Part shown: positions 17,088-25,882 of the stretch, piece after piece | Numbering within the stretch: position 1 is the stretch's first letter | How the letters are laid out: each line of letters begins with the position of its first letter | Assembly: GCA_021826505.1 (NCBI GenBank) | Contig: JAKAZV010000007.1 | Coordinates: forward strand, 1 to 45,017 | Source of the DNA: Acidobacteriota bacterium | GTDB lineage: Bacteria; Acidobacteriota; Terriglobia; Terriglobales; SCQP01 | Reading direction: 5' to 3' | DNA: 45,017 nt | Translations under genes and position numbers: made by a program | The notes under the pieces: generated by a model | Database searches by the model: none | Seen by the model: only the letters and a program-made list of their open reading frames with translations | What the model was told of the DNA's origin: nothing

Positions 17088-17109
17088 TTGGTGACTGATT
17101 GGTGACTCA
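17088..17109 (-). promoter_or_regulatory. Tandem 11-bp direct repeat upstream of the LuxR-type regulator
   Basis: TTGGTGACTGA is followed directly by TTGGTGACTCA, one mismatch in 11 bp, and then an A/T-rich stretch (TTATTATTTTTT). It lies about 60-85 bp before the preferred start of the regulator. Repeats at one helical turn suit cooperative binding by a dimeric regulator, so this is a candidate autoregulatory operator. Confidence 0.45.
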
Positions 17110-17134
17110 TTATTATTTTTTGCACAGAAATCCA

Positions 17135-17156
17135 CAACCCCTCTTTTAAGGGGTTG
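17135..17156. terminator. Hairpin downstream of addA
   Basis: CAACCCCT and AGGGGTTG form a perfect 8-bp stem with a 6-nt loop. It lies 60 bp after the addA stop in the direction of transcription. There is no immediate T-tract, so it may work with the adjacent second hairpin rather than as a classical intrinsic terminator. Confidence 0.45.
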
Positions 17157-17159
17157 CCC

Positions 17160-17180
17160 AGTTTCCGGTTTTGGGAAACT
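17160..17180. terminator. Second hairpin downstream of addA
   Basis: AGTTTCC and GGAAACT form a perfect 7-bp stem with a 7-nt loop, 3 bp from the previous hairpin and 36 bp after the addA stop. The two hairpins together fill most of the gap between addA and the regulator. Confidence 0.4.
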
Positions 17181-17215
17181 CTAACGGTAGTGTAATTGAG
17201 ACCATCGGGAAATTG

Positions 17216-20200
17216 TCAACCCCGGTGGTTTGCATCGGGTAAATCCATGGTTTCAAATACGCTTAAAAGCGGAAAATATAACCCGATATGCACGGGTTCC
17301 GGCCCAAGCTCCCGCACCCAGCGCGCGTATCGGAACAGTTGGGGAAGGTAGCGCCGTTTCTGTTCTTCTATAAACCCACGCATCTCTCCTCCGGAATGCT
17401 GGCTGAGTTTGTAGTCCACAATCCATCGCCGGCCATCTTCGATAAAACAACGGTCGGGACGAATCTGATGCAACTCACCATCTTCCAGCCCGCCCAATTC
17501 CCATTCGCAGTGATCGGCTTCGTGCCGCGCCAGCAGCCAGCGGCCGCGCTCATCAGTCAGCGTGTTGGCCAGCGCGGTTTGCACCAGGCGGAGGGCCTGG
17601 GGAATATCCGTTGCAGCCACTCCCGCTTCTCTTAACTCGCCTTCCAGGCGCGGACGCAGTTGTTGAATTCGTTCCGCATTCCAGGTTTCCACTCCTTCTT
17701 CCTGGATCACCCTGAGCCAGCGATGGGTCACGGTTCCGGCCTGGCGCACCGCTTCCCCCGCCCAGTCAAAGCTGGGCTTGGTTTCACTCGGGGTATCCTG
17801 CCGCACCGTGACCAGTGCCGGCGGAGGTTCGGGCAAACTCCACTCCCGGGGTAATCGCCGCGGTAAACGGCCGGACGTTTCATTTTCCGTAATATCATGG
17901 GCGGTTTTGTTGTGGGCCATGTTCCAGATAAGAGCCCGGGAGTGGCATTCGCTGCCGTATTTTTTCCAGAGCAGGGAAAACAGGGAACTGCCGGCTGGCT
18001 CACAGGCGGTCATCTTGCCATCTTCTTCCTTAATCGCAATTTGCGCGAACAACAGCAATTGCTTGCGCGCCCGCGTCGCGGCCACATACAGCACGCGTTT
18101 ATTTTCTTCATATACCTGCTGGCGGCGCAGCCGTTTGAGATATTCATAGTGAGGTTCTTTAATCGCAGAATCGCGGTCCAGCTTGACAGCCAGCAGCGGC
18201 AATTCTTCGGAATGTACGGTCACGTATTGCGCCTGCAGCGGGTCGGGGGAATCTCTTTGGGGTGCGCGATGCAACTGAGGCAGAATTACATAATCAAATT
18301 CCAGTCCCTTGGCCCGGTGGATGGTCATGAGCTTGACCCCGCCCCGCCGCGGCGTAGCCGGCGCATAGAGATTGGATAGCTGCAATTCCCATTCGGGCAG
18401 ATGGGGCAGATCGCCGCTCATTTCGGCGGATTCCAGTGAATGCCAGAATGCCCGCAGGCAGGCCGCATCTTCTTCTCCGGGCCGCAGGCAGGCCGCGCCG
18501 CCCAGCCGCAGCCAGGCGGCTTCCACCCGTTGGCGCAATGGGCCGCGGAAGCTTCGCGCTTGCCGCATGATCTCCTGAGTCCGCCGCAGCCGTATTTGCC
18601 CATCGGGGCTCAAACGTTCGCCGCGCGTCTCGATCAGTTCTTCCAGGAGCGGGGTGGCGTGCGATGGCTCACGTTCCGGGTCTCCGCATAAGGCAACCAG
18701 ATCCGGCAATGTCAACCCGCACCAGGGCGCGCGTAACATGGCCAGTCCGGCCAGCCGGTCGCCCGGATAAAGCAGGCAACGGGTCAGCGCCAACAGGTCC
18801 TGAATCAGGGAATGTTCGCCCAGGCTGGCCATTTCCACCGCCTCAAATTCCAGATTCCGGGTTTGCATTTCGGCCACCAGCGGATTCACATGATTGCGGC
18901 TGCGCGCCAGAATGGCAATCGAGGTTTCCGCGCCTTCGCGGGCTTGAATGGCGTGTATATGCTGAATAATCCTCTGCGCTTCCTCCTGATCCTTATTTTC
19001 CTTGCCCTGATAAAAAATGGTTTCGAGTGCGACTGCCGCGTCCTCGCTTGGCGCCGGATCGGGCCGCGGCGTGGCGGGTGTGAAGCTCACGCCCCCAGCC
19101 GCCGCATCCGCACTCGCAGAAAAAATATCCGGAAAAACTTGATTGACCCAGTCCACCAGATGTTTTGCCGAGCGAAAATTTACCCTGAGTTGTGCGGGTT
19201 GAATCCCCAGATTTGGCAGTAATTGCGGCGTCTGGGCAAACAGCCGCACCTCCGCCTCGCGAAAGCGGTAGATGGATTGTTTAGGGTCGCCGACCAGAAA
19301 CAGCGTGCGTCCGTCCTCCGCCGACCACCCCGCCGTAAGCCGCTGCAACAGGTCCATTTGACTGCGGGAGGTGTCCTGCATTTCATCCACCAGGATGTGC
19401 CGCAGCCGGCAATCCATCTGATACGCCAGTTCGTTGGGCATCTCCGGGCTGCCCAGCGCCCGTTGCGCCGCCAGGGCGATTTCCATGAAATCGGCCTGCC
19501 GGCTATGCTTCAATTCCAATGAAAGTTCGGCCGCTGCCCGCGGCAGCAGCAGAGCCAGCGCGCGCAGGATTCCCCAGTCGGTGTCGTGATATTGCGCGGG
19601 CGGCAGAAATTGTAAGCTGGCAAGAACTTGCGCCAGCTTATCTGAGCCGCGTAACAGGCTGAGCAATAACTTAAAACGCGCTTTAGCAGGTTTATCTTCG
19701 GGTGGAAATCCCTGTTTTACGTCGAACCCTCGATCTTTACGCCATTCACCCTTTTGAGTCAGAAACAGCCGGGCCAGAAACTGCCAGGCCGGCAGATCCT
19801 CTATCGTGAATGCCGGCAGATCGTTATGTTCCAGCCAATATTGCCGGCCCGCTTCAGTTTCGGCCAGGTTCCCGGCGGCAAAGCGCGCGGCCCAGATTAT
19901 TTCGGGAATGAATTCCGCCGGCATTAGCCCGCGTAACAGCCGCAAATATTGCGCGATATACAATGCCCAGTTATGTTCCAGGCAGGTGCGGATTTGTGTG
20001 GCTTCCTGATCATCCTTCCAATCGCTTCCGGAGCCGAACAGCCGCAACCACTGATCCCGCCGCCGCAACATCGCGATCAGCCGCTCTTCCAGCCATTCCA
20101 CCCGGTTATCGGCACGCAGGATCATTTCCCGCAACCAGTTGCCGGTTTCACCCTTGTCGTTGATCTGGCGCAGCAGGTTCCGGGTCGCGCGGCCATGTGC

Positions 20201-20731
20201 GGCGGCCGCGCCCAATTCATTCAGCATTTCCCGTTCGCCGCCGAGGCCCGAAGCAAGCGGGCTGCGCTGTGCCAGTCCCAGACACAGGGCATCCAGGGTC
20301 TGGATCTGCAGCCATTGCGGCTGTTGCCGCAAATCCCAATGCCAGCGCCGATCGGCTTCCAGCGCGGCCCTGGCCGCGGCGCGGGTCTCCTCCTGCATGA
20401 AAGCCGCTGGATTTTCCGCATCCCGCAATGCTTTCAATACCCGTTCCCGAATTTCTCCCGCCGCCTTGCGGGTAAACGTAATGGCCAGGATCGCGCGCGG
20501 ATCCTCCACCTTGGCCAGCAGGTGTAGATATCGCTGCAGCAGCAGTTCGGTTTTTCCCGAACCCGCCGGTGCTTCCACCAGATACGAATGGCCGGTGTCG
20601 GTCGCCAGTCGCCGGCGTATTTCATGATCTTCCGGCAGTCCAGCCGGCGCCGGAGCTGGCCCCGGAGCTGCGGCGGCCGCCTGGGAAACGGCGTCAGGAA
20701 CCCAGCCGATCGGTTTGTCTGCTTCGTCCAT
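17216..20731 (-). CDS. addA: UvrD-family helicase-nuclease, AddA/RecB-like
   Basis: About 1171 residues from the ATG at 20731 (a TTG lies one codon earlier). With its AddB-like partner it is expected to process double-strand breaks for RecA-dependent repair. Visible motifs: Walker A APAGSGKT (Lys about 60), LAITFTRKAAGEIRERV, the Walker B-like ILVDEMQDTSRSQ, LVGDPKQSIYRFREAE, LRVNFRSAKHLVDWVN, MTIHRAKGLEFDYVILPQ and VLYVAATRARKQLLLFAQ, all standard for superfamily 1A helicases. The C-terminus holds a RecB-type nuclease domain: Asp about 1093 in IRPDRCF, then DYK at about 1106-1108, with YLPQLFRYA after it. The start is 6 bp after the addB stop, so the two are one operon. Two hairpins follow the stop. 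Confidence 0.93.
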   Translation of the reverse strand: MDEADKPIGWVPDAVSQAAAAAPGPAPAPAGLPEDHEIRRRLATDTGHSYLVEAPAGSGKTELLLQRYLHLLAKVEDPRAILAITFTRKAAGEIRERVLKALRDAENPAAFMQEETRAAARAALEADRRWHWDLRQQPQWLQIQTLDALCLGLAQRSPLASGLGGEREMLNELGAAAAHGRATRNLLRQINDKGETGNWLREMILRADNRVEWLEERLIAMLRRRDQWLRLFGSGSDWKDDQEATQIRTCLEHNWALYIAQYLRLLRGLMPAEFIPEIIWAARFAAGNLAETEAGRQYWLEHNDLPAFTIEDLPAWQFLARLFLTQKGEWRKDRGFDVKQGFPPEDKPAKARFKLLLSLLRGSDKLAQVLASLQFLPPAQYHDTDWGILRALALLLPRAAAELSLELKHSRQADFMEIALAAQRALGSPEMPNELAYQMDCRLRHILVDEMQDTSRSQMDLLQRLTAGWSAEDGRTLFLVGDPKQSIYRFREAEVRLFAQTPQLLPNLGIQPAQLRVNFRSAKHLVDWVNQVFPDIFSASADAAAGGVSFTPATPRPDPAPSEDAAVALETIFYQGKENKDQEEAQRIIQHIHAIQAREGAETSIAILARSRNHVNPLVAEMQTRNLEFEAVEMASLGEHSLIQDLLALTRCLLYPGDRLAGLAMLRAPWCGLTLPDLVALCGDPEREPSHATPLLEELIETRGERLSPDGQIRLRRTQEIMRQARSFRGPLRQRVEAAWLRLGGAACLRPGEEDAACLRAFWHSLESAEMSGDLPHLPEWELQLSNLYAPATPRRGGVKLMTIHRAKGLEFDYVILPQLHRAPQRDSPDPLQAQYVTVHSEELPLLAVKLDRDSAIKEPHYEYLKRLRRQQVYEENKRVLYVAATRARKQLLLFAQIAIKEEDGKMTACEPAGSSLFSLLWKKYGSECHSRALIWNMAHNKTAHDITENETSGRLPRRLPREWSLPEPPPALVTVRQDTPSETKPSFDWAGEAVRQAGTVTHRWLRVIQEEGVETWNAERIQQLRPRLEGELREAGVAATDIPQALRLVQTALANTLTDERGRWLLARHEADHCEWELGGLEDGELHQIRPDRCFIEDGRRWIVDYKLSQHSGGEMRGFIEEQKRRYLPQLFRYARWVRELGPEPVHIGLYFPLLSVFETMDLPDANHRG

Positions 20732-20740
20732 CAACGCTTT

Positions 20741-23512
20741 CTAGGTCTCGTCTTCCGCGCTTCCCGCATCGTCCGGATCAATTTGCCGTCCGTATCCGAT
20801 CTCCCGGATCCGGCAGAGCATATGAAGATGGCAGCGATCGCAGGTGAGTTCGTGTTTTTTGGGGTTGATCTCACCCCGGCCTTGTAGAAATTCTTCCGCC
20901 AGTTGGATAAAGACGGCCTTCCATTCAGCAAGCTGCCGTGGCCAGCCTGCTTTATCCAAATTAGTCCAGTCTTTTTTATTGCGTCCGTTTTTGATTTGAT
21001 GATCAATCCCATCTGGCCATCCAGTGCCAGGACTGGCTCCTGAAAAATCATTCAAATCCGGCCGGATCAGGGCAAACGCCATGCCATCGGGCTGGGCCGG
21101 ACTGAACGCGGCATACAAGGGCAATTGCGGTTCATCCGGGCGCGACCCCGTCCAGCTTGTGAGCGGAATCGCGCCGCCGGTTTTGTAGTCCACGATTAGG
21201 CGCCGTCCATCGGGCTGTTCATCCACGCGATCCAGACGCAGTGTCATCTCCAGGCCGGCAATATTCACATCCATCTTGGTTTCGGCTTGTGCGACACGGA
21301 ATGGCGCTCGCGCAGCTTCCACTTCTTGTAGCCAGCGAACGAGTTGTGGCTTCCAGCGTTCCACTTCCAAATCGGCCAGGGACTGCACTAATGGGTGTGG
21401 CGGCAGGGGCGTTTTTTCCCGCGCTTCCTTCAAAGCCTGTTCAATCAAAAGCTCCAGACCGCCCGCGGCCAATCGGCGCTGAAGTTCGCCGGAGTTTTTC
21501 AGTGTTTCCCAAAGGATTTTCAGCGCCGCATGGGCCAGAATGCCCTGGCGCATCGCGTCCCAGCCCAGGTCGGGGGTCTGCCATTCCTCCGCGCCCAGCC
21601 GGTATAGCGCCAGGGCGCGAAATGAACATGCCGCCTGTGCCCGTAATAACCCCGCGCCGGCGCCGTGCCATTTACCCGGACGTGCCGGCGCGGCCAATAT
21701 TGGAATGGGTTCCAGCTCCGCTCCCGGCATTTGCCGGCGCCAGTCGTTGACACGATGGCTCTCTCTATCAATCTCTTCCGGCAGTCCCGGACAGGGGCCC
21801 CGCGGCGTATTGTCCTGCTGTTGCGGGTAGCTCATCACGACTTCGGCGGCGCCGCGGAAAATTCTGCCTAGCATCAGGGCGCCGGAATGCCGGGCGCTTT
21901 GCGGCGTGGCGCGGGGCAGTCCGAATTCCTGCTGCAGTCTGAAGGGCAGCAACGGATGCGGCTGCGCCGGCGGCGGCCAGGCCTGATCATGCCATCCCAC
22001 CCCGTACACCCCATCGAAATAACATCCCGCCATCTGCGCCGCGGATAAGATCTGGACTCCGCCCGCCGGCGCCGCGGGCTGGAAAAAGGTTCCGGCGGCC
22101 ATCTCTTCCACGGCGCCGATCGCCTCTTCTAAACTCCATGGCCGGGTCACGCGATCGAGAGGATTGAATTCGGTTAGTAATTTTCCCCAGGCTTCGGTGA
22201 TTTGATATTCATCGCTGTTCAGGCCGCGCGTTCCCGGCCAGCCCAGAATGTCGAGCGTGGTGTGCAGGCGCTCGCGCCAGCGGCTGGGCGAGGCCGGCCT
22301 GGTATCCAGTTCTGCTAATTGCCGTGAGCGCCGGCCCCAGGCCGGACAGAGTCCGGCCCATTGCTGGCCGCCCAGCGCCAGCGACTGCCAATCGCCCCGC
22401 CGCAGCTCCGCCGTTTCTTCCCGCAGCCGCCGTTCCAGCTTGTGCCGGCCGCGCATTTCCTCCTCACTGCCCAGATAGGGCGAGCGCAATCCGCGGCTGG
22501 CATCGGCAAAAGAAATCTCAACCTGCAAATACCGCAGACCGCACAGAGCCGCTTGAATGATTTCGTAATCGCTTAACGGGAGCGGCTGGGCCAGGGCAAA
22601 AGGGCGCTGCCGGGTTTCCGCCGGCGTCAGCCACTGTTCCGGCGCCAGCATGCCGGTGAGGGCTTCCATGAATAAGGATCGGTAAGCCTGTATGTCGGGG
22701 GTTACGATCGCCAGCTCCGCCGCCGGGTTCCGCGCCAGGAAATCCCGCGTCCAGGCCGCGGCTTGCCAGGCCTCGGTTTCCGGATCATCGGCCGCGGTTT
22801 GGCTCAATTTCCCGAAAGCTTCAGGCGCCCAGAGGCGGCTCTCGCAGCCGGCGCGCCGCAGGCGCTGCAATAACCACTGCTGGCGCGGCGTGATCTCATC
22901 GAAATGCAGCAGCACCACCCGGGTGGGCAGTTGCGGGGGATCCTGCTGCAACCGGGCTTCCACTTCGCCCGCGAATTGCGCCTCATCGCAGGCGCCTGAA
23001 TCCTGTATGCGCTTTTCATAATGCCGGGCGGCGGTAAAAAAAGCCTGGCTTTCACCGGCTGGGTCAAATGTCTCGGCCAGCTTGGCCCAGCCGGGAAAAC
23101 CTTCGCCCCGCTCCGGCCGCAGGCAGTAATCGTGAATGAGCTTCCAGGCTCCGGAGGCCAATTCATCCATGCCCGGACTTTCGATGCCGCTGAAGGCCAG
23201 CGCCTCGCGCCACAGGATGCGGCTGGCATACGGGCTCAGCCGGAGGGGAGAACGCTCCGTCCCGGCCGGGCCGCGGGAGGAAAGGCGTTCGCTCCAAAGC
23301 GATTCCAGCCATTCATCCCAGCTCAAAATCACCGGCATTTCCCAGACACGTTTGCCCCGGCCGGCTTGATATTGTCCCCAGGCGCGGCGCAGCCGCCGCG
23401 CGGCATAGGCATGCGGGGTCAGCAGCGTGGCGCCGGCTTCCGCCTCCTGCCACAGCGGCGCATAGGCCAACTGCCTCCAGCCGGATTCTGATGTCCATGA
23501 TGCCGCGGCCAT
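20741..23512 (-). CDS. addB: AddB-like PD-(D/E)XK nuclease with a predicted iron-sulphur cluster
   Basis: 923 residues from the ATG at 23512, with AGGAG 9 nt upstream. The N-terminal two thirds resemble an inactivated helicase scaffold and lack a convincing Walker A. The C-terminal nuclease has DRVDEQPDGRRLIVDYKTG, giving the Asp...Asp-Tyr-Lys signature, and PDEPQLPLYA after it. Cys629 (AACSFRALALYRL) plus Cys891, Cys894 and Cys900 (CDRCHLHMLC, spacing C-x2-C-x5-C) match the four ligands of the AddB 4Fe-4S cluster, which staples the nuclease domain. Similar proteins are often annotated only as 'probable DNA repair protein'. It is the first gene of a two-gene operon with addA. Activity as an AddAB complex is inferred from the motifs and the pairing. 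Confidence 0.88.
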   Translation of the reverse strand: MAAASWTSESGWRQLAYAPLWQEAEAGATLLTPHAYAARRLRRAWGQYQAGRGKRVWEMPVILSWDEWLESLWSERLSSRGPAGTERSPLRLSPYASRILWREALAFSGIESPGMDELASGAWKLIHDYCLRPERGEGFPGWAKLAETFDPAGESQAFFTAARHYEKRIQDSGACDEAQFAGEVEARLQQDPPQLPTRVVLLHFDEITPRQQWLLQRLRRAGCESRLWAPEAFGKLSQTAADDPETEAWQAAAWTRDFLARNPAAELAIVTPDIQAYRSLFMEALTGMLAPEQWLTPAETRQRPFALAQPLPLSDYEIIQAALCGLRYLQVEISFADASRGLRSPYLGSEEEMRGRHKLERRLREETAELRRGDWQSLALGGQQWAGLCPAWGRRSRQLAELDTRPASPSRWRERLHTTLDILGWPGTRGLNSDEYQITEAWGKLLTEFNPLDRVTRPWSLEEAIGAVEEMAAGTFFQPAAPAGGVQILSAAQMAGCYFDGVYGVGWHDQAWPPPAQPHPLLPFRLQQEFGLPRATPQSARHSGALMLGRIFRGAAEVVMSYPQQQDNTPRGPCPGLPEEIDRESHRVNDWRRQMPGAELEPIPILAAPARPGKWHGAGAGLLRAQAACSFRALALYRLGAEEWQTPDLGWDAMRQGILAHAALKILWETLKNSGELQRRLAAGGLELLIEQALKEAREKTPLPPHPLVQSLADLEVERWKPQLVRWLQEVEAARAPFRVAQAETKMDVNIAGLEMTLRLDRVDEQPDGRRLIVDYKTGGAIPLTSWTGSRPDEPQLPLYAAFSPAQPDGMAFALIRPDLNDFSGASPGTGWPDGIDHQIKNGRNKKDWTNLDKAGWPRQLAEWKAVFIQLAEEFLQGRGEINPKKHELTCDRCHLHMLCRIREIGYGRQIDPDDAGSAEDET

Positions 23513-23555
23513 CTAGCTGACTCCTGGCGCGCGATTTTATCATAGGGGCTGATAT

Positions 23556-23576
23556 GGAGGAATTCAGTCTTCCTCC
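23556..23576. other. Perfect hairpin between addB and thiD
   Basis: GGAGGAA and TTCCTCC form a 7-bp stem with a 7-nt loop. It lies 44-64 bp upstream of the addB start. It could be part of the addB leader, an operator, or a remnant terminator; no T-tract follows on either strand. Confidence 0.35.
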
Positions 23577-23650
23577 TGTGTCGGCGGTTCTTTTTTGCGT
23601 GACCTCAAAATCCATGCCCATGCGGCCTCGATGGACTGCCTGACCGGCAT
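23564..23650 (-). CDS. Possible small protein upstream of addB
   Basis: A 28-codon frame (MPVRQSIEAAWAWILRSRKK, then EPPTQEED). Its composition, an amphipathic Trp-containing helix followed by a basic then acidic tail, looks more protein-like than typical chance frames in this window. There is no convincing ribosome-binding site and it ends 51 bp before addB. It may be a real leader peptide or micro-protein, or the tail of a lost gene, or chance. The neighbouring A/T-rich stretch at 23664-23685 may hold the thiD promoter. Confidence 0.25.
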   Translation of the reverse strand: MPVRQSIEAAWAWILRSRKKEPPTQEED

Positions 23651-23710
23651 CCGGGATGAAATTTAATATTTATTTTTCCTGCTTCGTCATAACATAAATG
23701 CTGTTTTACT

Positions 23711-24550
23711 ATGCCGACTCCCACCCCTCCGCCCCATGTTTTGATCATTGCCGGCCTCGATCCCGGCGGCGGCGCCGGTCTGGCCGCGGATTTGAAAACC
23801 CTGGCCGCGCTCGGCTGTTACGGCCGCGCGGCGGTGACCGCGATCACGGTGCAGAACAGCCGTGAAGTGCGCGGAATTTCCGTCTTGGATGCGAAACTCT
23901 TTCAGGACCAGCTGAATTGCCTGGCCGATGATTTTCCTCCTCTCGTCATTAAAATCGGCATGCTGGGCAATGCTGCGATCGTAGAGCAGGTCGCGCGGTT
24001 TCTGGAACGGGTCCAGCCGGAACAGGTTGTGCTCGATCCCGTGCTGGCCGCGAGCGCGGGCCCAGAGCTGCTGGATGAAAAAGGAAAGGCAACCCTCCGC
24101 CGGCGTCTGTTGCCGCTGGCCGGCATCATCACCCCCAATCTGGCGGAAGCGGCGGCGCTCAGCGGTTTGCCGGTTGGCACGGCCGAACAGATGGAGCCGG
24201 CGGCGCGCGCCCTGCACCGATTGGGCGCGCGCCAGGTGATTATTACCGGCGGACATCTGGAAAAGCCGCAGGATTTGTATTTTGACGGCGAAATCGCTAG
24301 CTGGCTGGGCGGCGAGCGGGTGCGCACTCCGCATACGCATGGCGCCGGCTGCACCTTTTCCACTGCCCTGGCGGCCTATCTGGCCATGCGCAAGCCCATG
24401 CCTGACGCCGCCGTGCTGGCCAAGGCTTATGTGATGGCCGCGCTGCGGCATGCCTATCCCATGGGCCAGGGGCCGGGACCGCTCAATCATTTTTTCCGGC
24501 TCAATGAAAATCGCATCAACTTTGACCCGGCCGCTCCGGAAGATCATTAA
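23711..24550 (+). CDS. thiD: Hydroxymethylpyrimidine kinase/phosphomethylpyrimidine kinase
   Basis: 279 residues. ThiD phosphorylates HMP and HMP-phosphate to HMP-pyrophosphate in thiamine biosynthesis, in the cytoplasm. It is a ribokinase-fold enzyme: the substrate loop VLIIAGLDPGGGAGLAADLK is at the N-terminus, VVLDPVLAASAG and IITPNLAEAAALSGLP are in the middle, and the anion-hole/catalytic motif THGAGCTFSTALAAYLA is near residues 210-230. Its length is normal for the family. No TPP riboswitch could be recognised in the 198 bp upstream. No other thi gene is in the window. The start has no strong ribosome-binding site. The xylose-isomerase-family gene follows after 62 bp and has its own good ribosome-binding site. 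Confidence 0.95.
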   Translation: MPTPTPPPHVLIIAGLDPGGGAGLAADLKTLAALGCYGRAAVTAITVQNSREVRGISVLDAKLFQDQLNCLADDFPPLVIKIGMLGNAAIVEQVARFLERVQPEQVVLDPVLAASAGPELLDEKGKATLRRRLLPLAGIITPNLAEAAALSGLPVGTAEQMEPAARALHRLGARQVIITGGHLEKPQDLYFDGEIASWLGGERVRTPHTHGAGCTFSTALAAYLAMRKPMPDAAVLAKAYVMAALRHAYPMGQGPGPLNHFFRLNENRINFDPAAPEDH

Positions 24551-24597
24551 ATATCGCCAGTGAATTTAAAGCCCAATGATAAAATTTTGAGCGATAT
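24551..24597. other. Inverted repeat spanning the thiD - isomerase gap
   Basis: ATATCGC (24551-24557) and GCGATAT (24591-24597) are exact inverted repeats separated by 33 A/T-rich bases that include TAAAAT. The arms flank the probable promoter of the next gene and could be an operator pair or simply an mRNA stem. Confidence 0.3.
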
Positions 24598-24612
24598 CAT
24601 TTCGGAGCCAAC

Positions 24613-25848
24613 ATGAGCCTGTCATCCGCCCAGCAATCGAATCTGGTTGAACGCTTGTCCGCCGCCTGCGGCGGACAGTATCCGGCTGAAGTGCGCCGGC
24701 GCTACTACATCAGCGGTCCGCAATGGGCCGCGGCCTACGAGGGCCAGGCATTGTTTCATGCCCCGGTGCGCACGCCGGTCAATTTTGAGCAGGTGATTCG
24801 CGCCTGGGGCGAACTGGGCATCAGCCACTGGTGCACTCACGATACCGACGTGATCCCCACTCCGGATTTGATGAGCCCGCGGCAGGAGGAGATCGTGGCC
24901 GCCATCGGCCGGGCGCTGCGCGAGCATGGCGTGCGGTGTTCGATGGTGACCTGCGAGACCTTTTTCCATCCCGTCTGGGTCGCGGGACCGGCGGCGGAGT
25001 CGCCGGCGGTGCGGGCCTACGCCGTGCGCCGGCTTTGCAACACCATTGATATTGGCCATACCCTGGGCGCCAGCTTCGCGGTGTACTGGCCGGGCACGCT
25101 GGGCTACATGTTCCAGGGCGTGAGTGATGAAACTGAAGTGCTGCGCCACTATGCCGCCGGCTTAAATGCCGCCTGCGCTCACGACATCAAAGCCGCCGCC
25201 CGGCACAAACGCCCCACGCTCAAGCATTGCCTGGAAGCCAAGCCGTTTGAGCCGCAGGCCGAAATTCTGCTGCCCACAACCGATGCCATGCTGGGTTTTA
25301 TCAATTCCGGCCTGTTGGAGCATCCGGAAATGGTCGGCGTCAACCCGGAATATCTGCATGAGCTGATGTGGGGCGGCGCGCCGCGCGCGGCGCTGGCTCG
25401 CGCCATTCTGGCCGGCAAACTCTGGCACTTTGACATCAATGACGGCTATCGGCTCAAGCATGACGTGGATATCGCCGTGGGGCTGGTGAATCCGCTGGAC
25501 TGGCTGATGGTGCTGACGTTGCTGCGCGGGCATGGCTATCAGGGACCCTTCAACCTCGATTACAAGCCGCCCCGCACCACCAGCCGCGCCGGGGTCTTTC
25601 AGTTCAGCTTCCCGGCCGCCGTGGACCGGTTCATTACGCTCTGGGAAATGGCGGGCGAAGTGGCATCCGATCCGATTCTGAACGATGCCTGGAAGGCTTT
25701 GCGGCAGGGCGCGCAGGGCTTGGAAAAAGCCGATGCCGATGCCATCGCGGCCGCCAATGCCGAATTGGGAACCTTACATGAGCTGATCGCTCATCGCATC
25801 TTCCAGGTTCTGATCGGCCAGCACAAGAACCGCGTATATGCGTTGTAG
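24613..25848 (+). CDS. xylA: Xylose-isomerase-family sugar isomerase
   Basis: 411 residues from the ATG at 24613, behind GGAG. It is a TIM barrel of the xylose isomerase family. All metal-binding positions can be found: Glu208 with Lys210 (EAKPFEP), Glu246 and His249 (GVNPEYLHE), Asp274 (WHFDIND), Asp284 and Asp286 (KHDVD) and Asp316 (LDYKPPR). The spacings 246-274-284-286 match those of actinobacterial XylA. The catalytic His is in WCTHDTDVIP. The usual WGGREG loop is replaced by YWPGTLGY, so the preferred sugar may differ from D-xylose. Reaction expected: aldose-ketose isomerisation with two divalent metals. There is no xylulokinase or transporter nearby; the GH31 and GH2 enzymes elsewhere in the window could supply sugars. 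The symbol denotes the family only. Confidence 0.85.
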   Translation: MSLSSAQQSNLVERLSAACGGQYPAEVRRRYYISGPQWAAAYEGQALFHAPVRTPVNFEQVIRAWGELGISHWCTHDTDVIPTPDLMSPRQEEIVAAIGRALREHGVRCSMVTCETFFHPVWVAGPAAESPAVRAYAVRRLCNTIDIGHTLGASFAVYWPGTLGYMFQGVSDETEVLRHYAAGLNAACAHDIKAAARHKRPTLKHCLEAKPFEPQAEILLPTTDAMLGFINSGLLEHPEMVGVNPEYLHELMWGGAPRAALARAILAGKLWHFDINDGYRLKHDVDIAVGLVNPLDWLMVLTLLRGHGYQGPFNLDYKPPRTTSRAGVFQFSFPAAVDRFITLWEMAGEVASDPILNDAWKALRQGAQGLEKADADAIAAANAELGTLHELIAHRIFQVLIGQHKNRVYAL

Positions 25849-25882
25849 TCCGCGGCCTCAACAATGATTTCGCACAATTGAT

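Noticed and set aside
23577-23710. Possible TPP riboswitch before thiD
   Set aside because: The conserved CUGAGA and CUGAUC-type core elements of the thi-box are missing.
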